A DNA stretch of 44,480 nt from Candidatus Altimarinota bacterium (GTDB lineage Bacteria; Patescibacteriota; Gracilibacteria; RBG-16-42-10; JAQVLK01): positions 1 to 44,480 of the forward strand of contig JAQVLK010000007.1 in assembly GCA_028704165.1 (NCBI GenBank), read 5' to 3'. The position numbers were made by a program, and so were the translations under genes. Within the stretch, counting starts at the first letter, position 1. The number at the start of each line of letters is the position of its first letter. Below the pieces are notes generated by a model. The model had not been told where the DNA came from. It was given only the letters and a program-made list of their open reading frames with translations, and did not search any database. Of the stretch, positions 31,528-40,224 are shown one piece after another.

Positions 31528-32087
31528 TCAGGAATTACCTGTACGTAATTTGCTCCGGAGGCTTTGGCTGCTTCCAGCCCTTTCTCCGAGTCTTCAAAGA
31601 TCAAGCATTCTGCTGGCTCGAGCTTGAATTTTTGTATGCACTTCAAAAAACATTCGGGATCTGGCTTGCCATGTACAACATCATCACCGAATACCAAATA
31701 ATCGAAATAAGCTTCTAGCTGGAAGTACTCTAAAACTGTCTGGGCGCTGTCGTGGCTGGCGCTGGTAGCTAGGCAGCAAATGATGCCCAATTCCTTGGCA
31801 TGTTTCAAAATAGAGGCTACAGGCTTGTTTAGTACAAGGAGATTTGTTTCGCCAGCATAATAACTGGATTTAAGCTTCTTTAGTTCCTCGATTTGATTAC
31901 TACTGAGCTTTGGCGCAAGACTTGTAACTAATTCATTAATCCGCTGTCCAAACACTTGGTGATAGTCTGTTCTGGAAATCTTAATACCAAAATGCGCCAG
32001 TGCTTTCTGGTACGCTAGAAAATTAGCATCCTCAGTAAAGACCAAGGTGCCATCCAGGTCAAAAATGAAACAGCTCAATTTACTCAT
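31524..32087 (-). CDS. HAD-superfamily phosphatase (beta-phosphoglucomutase-like)
   Basis: 187 residues: motif I FDLDGTLVFTED, motif II LATSASHDS, the lysine in VHGKPDPECF and motif IV IFEDSEKGLEAAKASG. The helical cap inserted after motif I is of the beta-phosphoglucomutase/phosphoglycolate phosphatase type. It is last in the minus-strand run and overlaps the preceding membrane-protein gene by 8 bp. With a sugar nucleotidyltransferase two genes upstream it may release or shift a sugar phosphate, but the substrate is not readable. Confidence 0.85.
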   Translation of the reverse strand: MSKLSCFIFDLDGTLVFTEDANFLAYQKALAHFGIKISRTDYHQVFGQRINELVTSLAPKLSSNQIEELKKLKSSYYAGETNLLVLNKPVASILKHAKELGIICCLATSASHDSAQTVLEYFQLEAYFDYLVFGDDVVHGKPDPECFLKCIQKFKLEPAECLIFEDSEKGLEAAKASGANYVQVIPD

Positions 32088-33444
32088 CTTGGCAGATTAA
32101 GTTTCTGGGAAGAATAATCTGTTGATTCTGGTTGGGATAGATACTCACAGCAATCTCTGCCTCGTTGGAAACATTGCAAGCTATCTGTATGTTTTCTTTA
32201 AAACTACCAATCTTGATTAGTGGAGCTAGGCTGAGCTTATTTGTGCGACCTACAAAAGCAGCAAATGGAATATGGACAGAAATTAGCAGAATTATTAAGA
32301 CTGCAAATGATTTTGCTAGTTTGGGCTTACTTTTACTATAAAAAGCATCGTAAGCTATCAATGTGATCGAAAAAATTGCAATCAGGTTTTGGGCATAGAA
32401 ATATTGAGAAGGGCCTTGTCCTTGGAAATTGTCAAAAAAGGCGTGAATACCGGGCCTAGCAGAAACTAGCAAGACGTTGTTAATTAAAATTGCATAAAAT
32501 GCTAATAAATGTATCCAAAGATTCTTCCTGCTCCATAACAGTGCTCCTCCCATAAGCCCCAAGAACAACAAGCAGATGATTATGTTATTCATAAAATGAT
32601 ATTTCATGACAATGAGCGGAAAAACAATACTTCTGCCTATAAAAATGTCGATAGTCTTGCTGTAAACATACGGGTCGCTCATATAAGTTGATTTTTCCAA
32701 TGAACCTTGAGTGAGCAAGTTAAACACAGGATACAAAAGAACAAAACCCATTATCATAGCACTGATAAAGGCAGGTTGTTTATAAAGGGTTTTAAGAGAT
32801 TTTTGCTTCGTCAGTAACTGGTAAAGGTAACTAAGATAAATTACAAAAATCAGAGCATAGCTAACAAGGTTCGTAAGGGCGCAGATTAGTAATCCCAGAT
32901 CTACTAAAAGTAGAGATTTTTTATTATCCTGCTGCGTCAATCTGTATCCAACTAGTAGAAAAGCTAAATAAAGAAAAAGAAACTTAGTATTGCCGATTAC
33001 TCCAAAAATAACGTATTCCCAGCCCCGCAATGCGACAAAAGCAGACAGGAGTACTAAGATGAGTAGAAAATGGGTTTTTATTTTGCTGTGAAACAGGATG
33101 ACAGGCAGAGAAACTAAACCTGCAAAGAACAAATTTGCAGTGATGCAAAAAAAGATTGGAAGGTTAGCGAAATCCGTGAGAAATATTTTATTCAAGAGGA
33201 TGGCAATGCCTGCTAACGAATATAATCCAAGAATCGGGTACCCGTTAAACTTACTAAAGAGAGAGGGCAAGAAGCCATTATGTAGTATATTATCCAACAA
33301 TACTGCAGCATCTTCCGCGTAGAAATTTGGATATTGAAAAGGATAAGGAAAGCGCAAATAAAATATTCCAAAGCTTAATGCCCAGCACGCTAGAAATAAA
33401 ATCTTAGGATCTAAGTCGTTAATTCTTACTAGTAACTTCTTCAT
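32080..33444 (-). CDS. Polytopic membrane protein, possible GT-C glycosyltransferase
   Basis: 454 residues with roughly ten to twelve hydrophobic helices. The first outer loop contains YPNFYAEDAAVLLDN; an acidic YAED motif after helix 1 is common in bacterial GT-C-type transferases. Otherwise the family is not recognised. It overlaps the nucleotidyltransferase gene upstream by 26 bp and the HAD gene downstream by 8 bp. Confidence 0.6.
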   Translation of the reverse strand: MKKLLVRINDLDPKILFLACWALSFGIFYLRFPYPFQYPNFYAEDAAVLLDNILHNGFLPSLFSKFNGYPILGLYSLAGIAILLNKIFLTDFANLPIFFCITANLFFAGLVSLPVILFHSKIKTHFLLILVLLSAFVALRGWEYVIFGVIGNTKFLFLYLAFLLVGYRLTQQDNKKSLLLVDLGLLICALTNLVSYALIFVIYLSYLYQLLTKQKSLKTLYKQPAFISAMIMGFVLLYPVFNLLTQGSLEKSTYMSDPYVYSKTIDIFIGRSIVFPLIVMKYHFMNNIIICLLFLGLMGGALLWSRKNLWIHLLAFYAILINNVLLVSARPGIHAFFDNFQGQGPSQYFYAQNLIAIFSITLIAYDAFYSKSKPKLAKSFAVLIILLISVHIPFAAFVGRTNKLSLAPLIKIGSFKENIQIACNVSNEAEIAVSIYPNQNQQIILPRNLICQDE

Positions 33445-34165
33445 AATTTTTTAGTTCTTCCGGTGTGCCAAAAGAATAATAGCTGTCAATTTGAGCTGCT
33501 TTAACGCTGTAGCCCTTCTCCAAGATTATATTGTAAAGTAGGGATAAATAATACTCTTTCATTGTAGTAGAGATTTGGTGTTTCATAAGTGTTTCTGCAG
33601 CATCTAAGAAGATTTTACCACTAGCAAAGAAGTAGGCGCCAGCCAGAGCGTTATTTGAAATAACGACTTTCTCTGCGGTTCTGGTGACCAACCCGTTCCT
33701 GATCTCGGCATAGCTATAACGTGGCAAGTCTGAATCGAAATATAGTAGTCCGCCTCCCAGTTTGGGATCTTGGTTTTTCAGAGTTTGTTGCAATAAAGCT
33801 AGATATTCTTTGCTCTCAAAATAAAGGTCACAATCCATAACCACCAAAGGATTCTCTTTCCCAATGCGGTCTTTAGCTGCGAGGCAGGTTTCGACTGCGC
33901 CTTGAGTGTCACTTGTTAAAATCACAATCTCTGCGCTTGGTACTTGTTCTAGTAGTTTTTGATCCAATTGATATTTCTCAACGTGCTCTCTCCTGATCAC
34001 GAAAATAAACTTCTTTTGGCAGTCTAAGTTAGCAAAACTCTCCAAGGCTTTGAGCACCATCGCTTTACCATCAACTTTTATTAATGGTTTGGGTGTATCA
34101 AAACCAGCTTCTTGGAAACGTGTTCCTAGACCTCCCATGGGCATGAGTATTTGTAAGGTAGTCAT
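33419..34165 (-). CDS. Sugar nucleotidyltransferase
   Basis: 248 residues with the NTP_transferase signature MPMGGLGTRFQEAGFDTPKPLIKVDGKAM and the metal site VMDCDLYFESK. It activates a sugar-1-phosphate (or a similar phosphate) with an NTP. It is not the rfbA type, and the N-terminal MPMGGLGTRF is closer to capsule-cluster nucleotidyltransferases of unknown sugar. It lies one base after the GT2 gene and overlaps the following membrane protein. Confidence 0.82.
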   Translation of the reverse strand: MTTLQILMPMGGLGTRFQEAGFDTPKPLIKVDGKAMVLKALESFANLDCQKKFIFVIRREHVEKYQLDQKLLEQVPSAEIVILTSDTQGAVETCLAAKDRIGKENPLVVMDCDLYFESKEYLALLQQTLKNQDPKLGGGLLYFDSDLPRYSYAEIRNGLVTRTAEKVVISNNALAGAYFFASGKIFLDAAETLMKHQISTTMKEYYLSLLYNIILEKGYSVKAAQIDSYYSFGTPEELKNYEEVTSKN

Positions 34166-34166
34166 C

Positions 34167-34931
34167 TTAAGAGACCTTAGTAGTTAAATATTCTTGAGGG
34201 CCCAGTCTTTTTGCTTGTCCAAAGCGCCATCTAAGTAATGTTTTGAAAGCTGTCCAGGCTACTTGGCTGGCTTTGGCATTGCTGAGTTGATCGGTTTCTG
34301 ACCAAGTAATGGGAATAAACTTGATCTTTGAGCCCTTGCGATAATAGTCCAACAAAAGGTCGATATTAAATGTCAGATAATTCGTAAAGCCGAGATAGTT
34401 TTTGTCCTTCAATTCAGACATCTTAAAAATATTTATTCCAGATCCAAGATCTTTGGTAAGCCTAAATGATAAAATTGTAAAAATTGTGTTGAGTACCAAG
34501 TTTCCCCAAATTCTGATCTGCGAATAGCCTTTTAGTTTAGATCTGAACATGAAGCGAGCTCCCAGAGCAGCATCTAGCTCAGGGTCTTTTTCTATGGTAT
34601 CAATCAGTATATTTAGCTCTTGTGTCTCCCCTTGATCATCGCCATGCAAGATAGCGACATAATCAAAGCCATTCTCTATGGCATAGTTAAAAGCAATCTT
34701 GTGAGAGCCTCCCAGGTTATTATTCTGGTCATTCCGGTAAACAGTAAGCTTTTCAGTTCCAAGCTGCTTAAGAGCCTCTTTGGCAGCCTGAATAGTGTTG
34801 TCAGGACTTTGATTGTCCAGCACCATGACATGAGTAATACGTCCCAGCAGTTTCTGATCAAATTTCTCAATGACACGCTTGATTTGTTTCTCGCACCGAT
34901 AGCAGGGAATCGCGACTAGAATTTTTGGCAT
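34167..34931 (-). CDS. GT2 glycosyltransferase, DPM1-like
   Basis: 254 residues: VAIPCYRCEKQIKRVIEKF, LDNQSPDNT, metal site ILHGDDQGE (HGDD in the usual DAD/DGD place), GARFMFRSKLKGYSQIRIWGN and KDLGSGINIFKM. It resembles polyprenyl-phosphate sugar synthases such as the one at 5701 but is not closely alike. The C-terminus (TLLRWRFGQ) is basic and probably membrane-adjacent. It lies 4 bp after the methyltransferase gene. The donor sugar is unknown. Confidence 0.84.
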   Translation of the reverse strand: MPKILVAIPCYRCEKQIKRVIEKFDQKLLGRITHVMVLDNQSPDNTIQAAKEALKQLGTEKLTVYRNDQNNNLGGSHKIAFNYAIENGFDYVAILHGDDQGETQELNILIDTIEKDPELDAALGARFMFRSKLKGYSQIRIWGNLVLNTIFTILSFRLTKDLGSGINIFKMSELKDKNYLGFTNYLTFNIDLLLDYYRKGSKIKFIPITWSETDQLSNAKASQVAWTAFKTLLRWRFGQAKRLGPQEYLTTKVS

Positions 34932-34935
34932 ATGG

Positions 34936-35802
34936 CTAATTCTTCTTAGCTAAAACAACTAGATCCTCACTGCCAAGTAAGTACCAATATTTTATGATGG
35001 AGGAATAAATCCGAATAAGTTTTTGAGAAAAGCCACCCAATTTTACTTCAGTACTTTTGGTCTTGCGTAGATTGGCTAGAGTGGAGAGAAAAAACAAAGA
35101 ATCTGCACCTCTGAAACTCCAAGCGAGCGCTGTATAGCCGGTTCTTTTAAGTAAATAGCCTAACGAAGATTTATTAAAATGGTTGAGATGCACCGGAACT
35201 TGCCAATAACCCCAATATTTACCCGTGAGCTTGGTAGTCAATGCTTTGGAATTTGGAACTACTATCAAAAGTTTGCCATTTGCATTCAGAAGCTTCTGTA
35301 GGTTTTTTAGTTCAGCTTCAGGTTCAGGTACGTGCTCCAGGGAGTGGCTCATAATCACCAGATCGTATTTCTTGCTGCTTGTCTGTAAGAAATCCTTAAA
35401 AGATGAGTTAATAACATTCAAATTACTGGCCTGGCAGTGCTGGACAGCTTTTTGATCGATCTCGACACCTGTCAGGGAGAGCTTGCTATTCTGTAATTCT
35501 TTCAAAAGAAAACCATACATACACCCAACCTCCAGAACACTCTGAATCCCGGTGAGAGTCTTGATATATTTAGCAAGTTTCTTGGCTCGGTAAGCTTTTT
35601 CCTGCTGTATCAAAAGATGTAAGTCGTAAGAATACTTATTCTTATAGATATCATCCAATATCTCTGCTGTTGGAAGCGGTGCAGTAAAAATGTGCTGACA
35701 GTCGGAGCAAGTCCAAAGCTCATAATCAGTTTCTGTATATACCGAAGAAACGGCATTTTTGTAGCAAGATAGCTTATTGCTGTGACAGATTGGGCAATGC
35801 AT
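34936..35802 (-). CDS. Zinc-ribbon class I SAM methyltransferase
   Basis: 288 residues. The N-terminal 40 carry a four-cysteine zinc ribbon (CPICHSNKLSC, then CSDCQHIF). The Rossmann methyltransferase follows: VLEVGCMYGFLLKEL, ACID-type VEIDQKA, IMSHSLEHVPEPEAEL. This is the family seen in sugar C- or O-methylation within surface polysaccharide clusters. It would draw on the SAM pool controlled by metK. Its start is only 19 bases after a terminator-like hairpin on the same strand. Confidence 0.85.
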   Translation of the reverse strand: MHCPICHSNKLSCYKNAVSSVYTETDYELWTCSDCQHIFTAPLPTAEILDDIYKNKYSYDLHLLIQQEKAYRAKKLAKYIKTLTGIQSVLEVGCMYGFLLKELQNSKLSLTGVEIDQKAVQHCQASNLNVINSSFKDFLQTSSKKYDLVIMSHSLEHVPEPEAELKNLQKLLNANGKLLIVVPNSKALTTKLTGKYWGYWQVPVHLNHFNKSSLGYLLKRTGYTALAWSFRGADSLFFLSTLANLRKTKSTEVKLGGFSQKLIRIYSSIIKYWYLLGSEDLVVLAKKN

Positions 35803-35820
35803 AAGGGTTTGGTGGTTTCA

Positions 35821-35855
35821 TAAAATAAAACAGGCCCAGTCTAACATAAAGCCTG
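35821..35855 (-). terminator. Minus-strand hairpin with T-rich tail
   Basis: On the minus strand CAGGC (35855-35851) pairs with GCCTG (35835-35831), followed by TTTTATTTTA. A second pairing, TAAAGCC with GGCTTTA, lies just upstream. It can terminate the operon ending with GtrA at 35878. The next gene on the strand starts 19 bases later, so read-through or attenuation is possible. Confidence 0.5.
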
Positions 35856-35877
35856 CCGCGTTTACACCGGCTTTAGA

Positions 35878-36294
35878 CTATTTAAATACAAAGATCTTCC
35901 TAAAAAAGAAATTCCAAACGAAAGTAAGTCCCATTGAGGCTAGTTTGCCTATCCAGGGGATGAGGAGAAGGATTTCTACGCAAAAAACAGTTGTGCCTAT
36001 CTGAATGCCAACTCCCACCAGACTACCGATAAAGATTAGCAATAACTCTTTTTGAGTTCCAAGTCTGCTTTGCTTAAAAACAAACTTGCGACAAGCATAC
36101 CAGTTTAATATAGTAGCAAAAACAAAACTGATCACAATAGCGGGAATATAATGCATTTCCAGGTTCTCATTGAGCCAAATAAAAGCCCACATTTCCAAGA
36201 AAACGATAATCACCGCAATCAAGAAATAGCGTAGCATTTGCGCAAAAACTTCCCGATCTTTAAGTACTGCTCTTAAATTCATCGTAGAATTCAT
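35878..36294 (-). CDS. GtrA-family membrane protein
   Basis: 138 residues with four membrane helices and the family pattern FLIAVIIVFLEMWAFIWL and WYACRKFVFK, ending FFFRKIFVFK. GtrA proteins are thought to flip polyprenyl-phosphate sugars across the membrane or to help the enzymes that make them. It overlaps the 711-residue fusion gene by 35 bp; the alternative Met at 36282 also overlaps. It is the last gene before a terminator-like hairpin. Confidence 0.86.
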   Translation of the reverse strand: MNSTMNLRAVLKDREVFAQMLRYFLIAVIIVFLEMWAFIWLNENLEMHYIPAIVISFVFATILNWYACRKFVFKQSRLGTQKELLLIFIGSLVGVGIQIGTTVFCVEILLLIPWIGKLASMGLTFVWNFFFRKIFVFK

Positions 36295-38395
36295 TTAGTA
36301 AGCGGATGCCTATGGCGTAAAAGACAGGTAAAGTTTGAGGATTAATCCTAGCCCTGTAGGTCAACATCCGGAAAAAATGCACGGCTTCATGGAACTTTAC
36401 TAATTTTAAACGTTCCGGGCTAAGTTCTTTACGTAACAAGTCTTGTAGATAAGCAAAGAGCTCAGTGTATTTGGAAGAAATATTCTCTTCAAACTGGACT
36501 CTGTTTTCCTTAACGTCGACTTTTACCAAGTTACAGAGGAACTCGTATCCGGAATGTAGCGACTGGAAAAGTTTAGCATAATCCACAATCGGATCTGAGA
36601 TATAATTCTCATTGTTCGGGTCAAGTAAGATAAAATTATCTCCGGAAACTACGATATTATCTATGGTGAGGTCACCATGCAGGTGAGATTTCTTACATGT
36701 CGATAAAGCTTGCATAATTTCAGTGTCTTGTGTAATAAGCTTGATAATCTCGTGGTAATTACGGTAACTGCTGCCATTTATTAACAGTTCAGGATAAGTG
36801 ACCAACTTGCGCAAATCGTTATTAATCACGATCGTATCCTGTAGTTTGTTCTGAATCTTACTTTCTATGTAATAAGCAAGATCTGCAGGAACTTGAGCTG
36901 TTTCATCACCGGTATGGATATGCTCGCTGACGAAACGGAAAACTTTTTCTAAAATCTTACAATTTTGCTTATTTGAACTAGAATGAACGTAATCAAAAAA
37001 TGGGATAAATTCTTCTTGGTACTCTAAGTCAATTGAATAGGTGTTGATGTCTTTGGTTTCCCTGATTATTTTGGGGAGAAAAGGATGTTCTTCGCGTTGC
37101 TTAATCCAGTCGTATTGAGCTTTTAGCTTGTCCTCATACTGACTTAGGACGAACTTGCGAATGCATTTTTTCTCTCCGTTCCAGATCAGAGCCGTGATCG
37201 CATTTGATCCTCCCTTGAAGGTTTTAATCAGCCTGACCTTGCCTGCCATTTCCAACTTATTAAGTTCGTGGGTGATTTCAGTGTGATTAAAATAAGCATC
37301 CAAAAAATTCTCTAATTCTGCAGAGACATCACTCTGACGAAAAAGCTTATGCAAAGGATCTTGGTCTTTTTGTGTATCAGTCTGTTTGGCGGTGCCGAAG
37401 AAATTAAGAATCCTAGAGCGTTTATCCTGTTTATTATAGAATAGAAAGAAAAGCCCAATCAAAGAAATTGGTAAAACCATTACCGCCCAAGACAGAAGGG
37501 AAATCAAAAATAGGTCTTGGCTGTTAGGTAAAAGTTGGCCAGCTATGCTAGAGAAAAAGTAATGATAACTTCCGAGATAAGCTGGTCCTGATGGCAAGGA
37601 TACGCTGAGATAAGAGGCTACAGATGCCAATGCATTCTTGAGATAACCAAAGGAAGGCATCGTGATTTGCAGCAGAAGGAAAATAGCACCCAAGTAGAAG
37701 CCCCACATTAGCACAGAGAGCATTAGGTACCTCAACATTTTTGATTTCTTGAAAACGAGATTGGTTCCATAGATAGCTGACCAAGAAATAAAACGAATTT
37801 TATGTCGGAGCTTTTGATTGAAAATCCCAGATAATTTTCTAATAAAGCCAATAAGAAACTTGTTTTGTGAATAGAGCAGAAGGATTAATGTAAAAACCAA
37901 GACTGAAGCAAGGAAAACGAAGGCAATTAATTGGTACAAGATTCCACCCAGAATAATACCAAGTTGAGAGTTGCTGGTGGCTATGAAAGCTATCGATAGC
38001 AAGCACAGGATGAGTCCGTCAACCGCTCTTTCAAAAAGAATGGTGATAAAAACTACCGTGCGACTTATAAATAAGTTCTTACCGATCAGATGTGCTCGAA
38101 TCAACTCTCCAATGCGGAAAGGGAGTATGGTGTTAAATAAGAAACCTATGCTAAGTGACTTAAAAAGTAGCGTTTGTGTGCTCTTACGAATTGGATTTAT
38201 CAAGATGCCTGATTTGTAAGAACGTATGAGGTGGCCAGCCAGATGTAGCAGAATAGCTAGTAAGCCTATCCAGAGATTCAGCCTGAGAAGGGAGAGTGCA
38301 AAGTTACCTTCTATGCTGATAAGAAATTTATGTAAGAAATAGCCCGTAACGGCAAGGCCGAGAATAAAAACGATGATCAGTTTCTTGTATATCAT
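36260..38395 (-). CDS. Flippase-like membrane domain fused to an APH-type kinase
   Basis: 711 residues. Residues 1-330 form an AglD/LPG-synthase-type (UPF0104) membrane domain with about eight helices, including NTILPFRIGELIRAHLIG and SLPSGPAYLGSYHYFF. Residues of about 380-705 form an aminoglycoside-phosphotransferase-like kinase domain: KTFKGGSNAITALIW (ATP loop), the lysine region KKCIRKFV, catalytic HGDLTIDNIV near 570 and LLDPNNENYISDP, where DPN replaces the usual D-F/W-E. The catalytic Asp and Asn are present, so activity is plausible. The fusion may couple phosphorylation of a small molecule or glycan to lipid transport, but the substrate is unknown. Start and stop overlap neighbours (ATGA at 38392-38395). 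Confidence 0.8.
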   Translation of the reverse strand: MIYKKLIIVFILGLAVTGYFLHKFLISIEGNFALSLLRLNLWIGLLAILLHLAGHLIRSYKSGILINPIRKSTQTLLFKSLSIGFLFNTILPFRIGELIRAHLIGKNLFISRTVVFITILFERAVDGLILCLLSIAFIATSNSQLGIILGGILYQLIAFVFLASVLVFTLILLLYSQNKFLIGFIRKLSGIFNQKLRHKIRFISWSAIYGTNLVFKKSKMLRYLMLSVLMWGFYLGAIFLLLQITMPSFGYLKNALASVASYLSVSLPSGPAYLGSYHYFFSSIAGQLLPNSQDLFLISLLSWAVMVLPISLIGLFFLFYNKQDKRSRILNFFGTAKQTDTQKDQDPLHKLFRQSDVSAELENFLDAYFNHTEITHELNKLEMAGKVRLIKTFKGGSNAITALIWNGEKKCIRKFVLSQYEDKLKAQYDWIKQREEHPFLPKIIRETKDINTYSIDLEYQEEFIPFFDYVHSSSNKQNCKILEKVFRFVSEHIHTGDETAQVPADLAYYIESKIQNKLQDTIVINNDLRKLVTYPELLINGSSYRNYHEIIKLITQDTEIMQALSTCKKSHLHGDLTIDNIVVSGDNFILLDPNNENYISDPIVDYAKLFQSLHSGYEFLCNLVKVDVKENRVQFEENISSKYTELFAYLQDLLRKELSPERLKLVKFHEAVHFFRMLTYRARINPQTLPVFYAIGIRLLNEFYDEFKSST

Positions 38396-40194
38396 GGTGA
38401 TAAAACTTGGTAGAGCGGATAGAAGAATAAATCTTTTTCTGTAATATTGCCATCTAAAATAAAAGCCCCTTGTGTATAAGTGCTAGGCTTGGCAAGCTGA
38501 ATACTTAAATCATTAATTTTCGCTGCTGCAGTTGGCTTAACTGAAAAACAAAAAGTTTTTTCTTTGGATTTCTCAATGTAGGGAAAGATACCTTGCAGGT
38601 ACCCATATCGTATTCTAGGGATTTTTATAATAACTTCTCGTAAAATCTGCTGGCAGCCCTCATCATAAAGAGTTAACACCTGAGAATCGCTTGGATTGTG
38701 ATAAGGAGCTGGGATAAAAAACTTTATCCCAGCCAAATTATTATAAGGAGAATAAAAAGTTTGATAAAAAATAGTCTCATTATCAACTACTACAGCTTGA
38801 TTACTATCTGGTTCCAGATCCAATTTATTGATGAAAACATGATTCTCTCTTAATAATTCTTTAAAAGAATTATCTTCTGCAATTGGTTTTTGGATCAGGT
38901 TTAAATAAATATCCTTTAGCTCTTGGGAAGGTGAGAAAGGATGAAGATTACTGAGATCTGCCTGGGATGAGCTGTCCAAGATGAACGCGCTTAACTGTCC
39001 ATAGTTATTTACATAGAGAGCTTCTCGATCGAATTTATAGTAGTAACCCCTTATTAGTGATCCTGCTAGAAATACGATTAAAAAAATGCTTAAAAGAACT
39101 TTAAAAGTTTTTTTATACTTGAATGATTTGTTAATATTTTGAGCGATAAAAGCAAAGTAAATGACAAGGGGAATAAGGTAATAATAGAGGTATCTAGATT
39201 CATAGCTTTGCTCGACGCCAAATTGGAATCTACTAACAGAGATAAGCACGAACAAGCTTACATAAAATCCTCCCAAGAAGATAATAATCTTAGTAAAGTT
39301 CCGAATTGTTTGCTTATATGTCCAGACAATAAAAAGAGATAGCAAGAATATAGTATGCCCCAATAGGATTATCAGCGTAGAAGGGATGTTCAGTAAGGTA
39401 AACGGGCGACTTATATTGATGAAAACCCCGTTTAGAAAGTAGCGTAGAATTTGCGGAAGATTCGAAATAGACACTTCCATGCTTGGAGTTTGGTAAGCTA
39501 TTTTTGCAAAGTAAAAATAAATAGCGGCATTTAATAAAAATATCAAAAAGTAAATTAAGCCCAAATAGAGGGGGTGTTTTTTCTCTCTAAATAGGAAAAA
39601 ATAGAGGATCAAAATAAACGGTAATATTAATCCTGTTCCAAAAAAGTATGCCTGTAAGAAACAAAATAGAAAGGATAGAAGCAAATAACGTGTCTGATCT
39701 TTCTTAAAATAATTTTGTAGAAAAAGGATAGATAGTAGAAACGCTATGACATTAAGTATGCTACAAATCTGGAAATTCCAAAGCAAGGTTCCGTAATGAA
39801 AAGGATTAATCAAAAAAAGGGCTGCTGCTAACAAAGCATATCCGGGAGAATGTATTAAGTTTTTGGCGACCTTGTATATCAAAAAGCAAGTAACCCCATG
39901 TGCTAGCAGGCTAATGTAGTTGGCCGCCAAAGGATTATTCTTAAAGAAAAATAGTTCAAGGTAATAAACCAATTTAAATAATGGTTTAAAGTGCTCGTTA
40001 TGCGGCATTAAAAGATCAAAACTATGGTTCGTGAATTGGTTTAAGAATCCCCATTCATCCCAGAAGTAAAAATAAAAATTCAGATGCCAAAGCCAGAGGC
40101 TCATAATGCTTAGCAAAACTAACAAAAGCAAATCAGATGCTGTTATAAAGGAGAGGATTTTGTTGGCATATTGCACAAATTTCTTAAATTTCAT
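38392..40194 (-). CDS. GT-C-type membrane glycosyltransferase, paralogue 2
   Basis: 600 residues from the ATG at 40194 (a TTG at 40215 would add seven). About ten or eleven helices cover residues 15-395, followed by a soluble domain of about 190. The first outer loop carries FYFWDEWGFL and PHNEHFKPLFKLVYYLELFFF; the acidic pair DE and the HNEH motif are what GT-C enzymes show at this place. It aligns end to end with the neighbour at 40225-42003, so the two are a tandem duplication. They probably use polyprenyl-phosphate sugars on the outer face. Substrates are not readable. Confidence 0.75.
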   Translation of the reverse strand: MKFKKFVQYANKILSFITASDLLLLVLLSIMSLWLWHLNFYFYFWDEWGFLNQFTNHSFDLLMPHNEHFKPLFKLVYYLELFFFKNNPLAANYISLLAHGVTCFLIYKVAKNLIHSPGYALLAAALFLINPFHYGTLLWNFQICSILNVIAFLLSILFLQNYFKKDQTRYLLLSFLFCFLQAYFFGTGLILPFILILYFFLFREKKHPLYLGLIYFLIFLLNAAIYFYFAKIAYQTPSMEVSISNLPQILRYFLNGVFINISRPFTLLNIPSTLIILLGHTIFLLSLFIVWTYKQTIRNFTKIIIFLGGFYVSLFVLISVSRFQFGVEQSYESRYLYYYLIPLVIYFAFIAQNINKSFKYKKTFKVLLSIFLIVFLAGSLIRGYYYKFDREALYVNNYGQLSAFILDSSSQADLSNLHPFSPSQELKDIYLNLIQKPIAEDNSFKELLRENHVFINKLDLEPDSNQAVVVDNETIFYQTFYSPYNNLAGIKFFIPAPYHNPSDSQVLTLYDEGCQQILREVIIKIPRIRYGYLQGIFPYIEKSKEKTFCFSVKPTAAAKINDLSIQLAKPSTYTQGAFILDGNITEKDLFFYPLYQVLSP

Positions 40195-40224
40195 ACGAGG
40201 TTTGACTTTAAACAATATAGGCTT

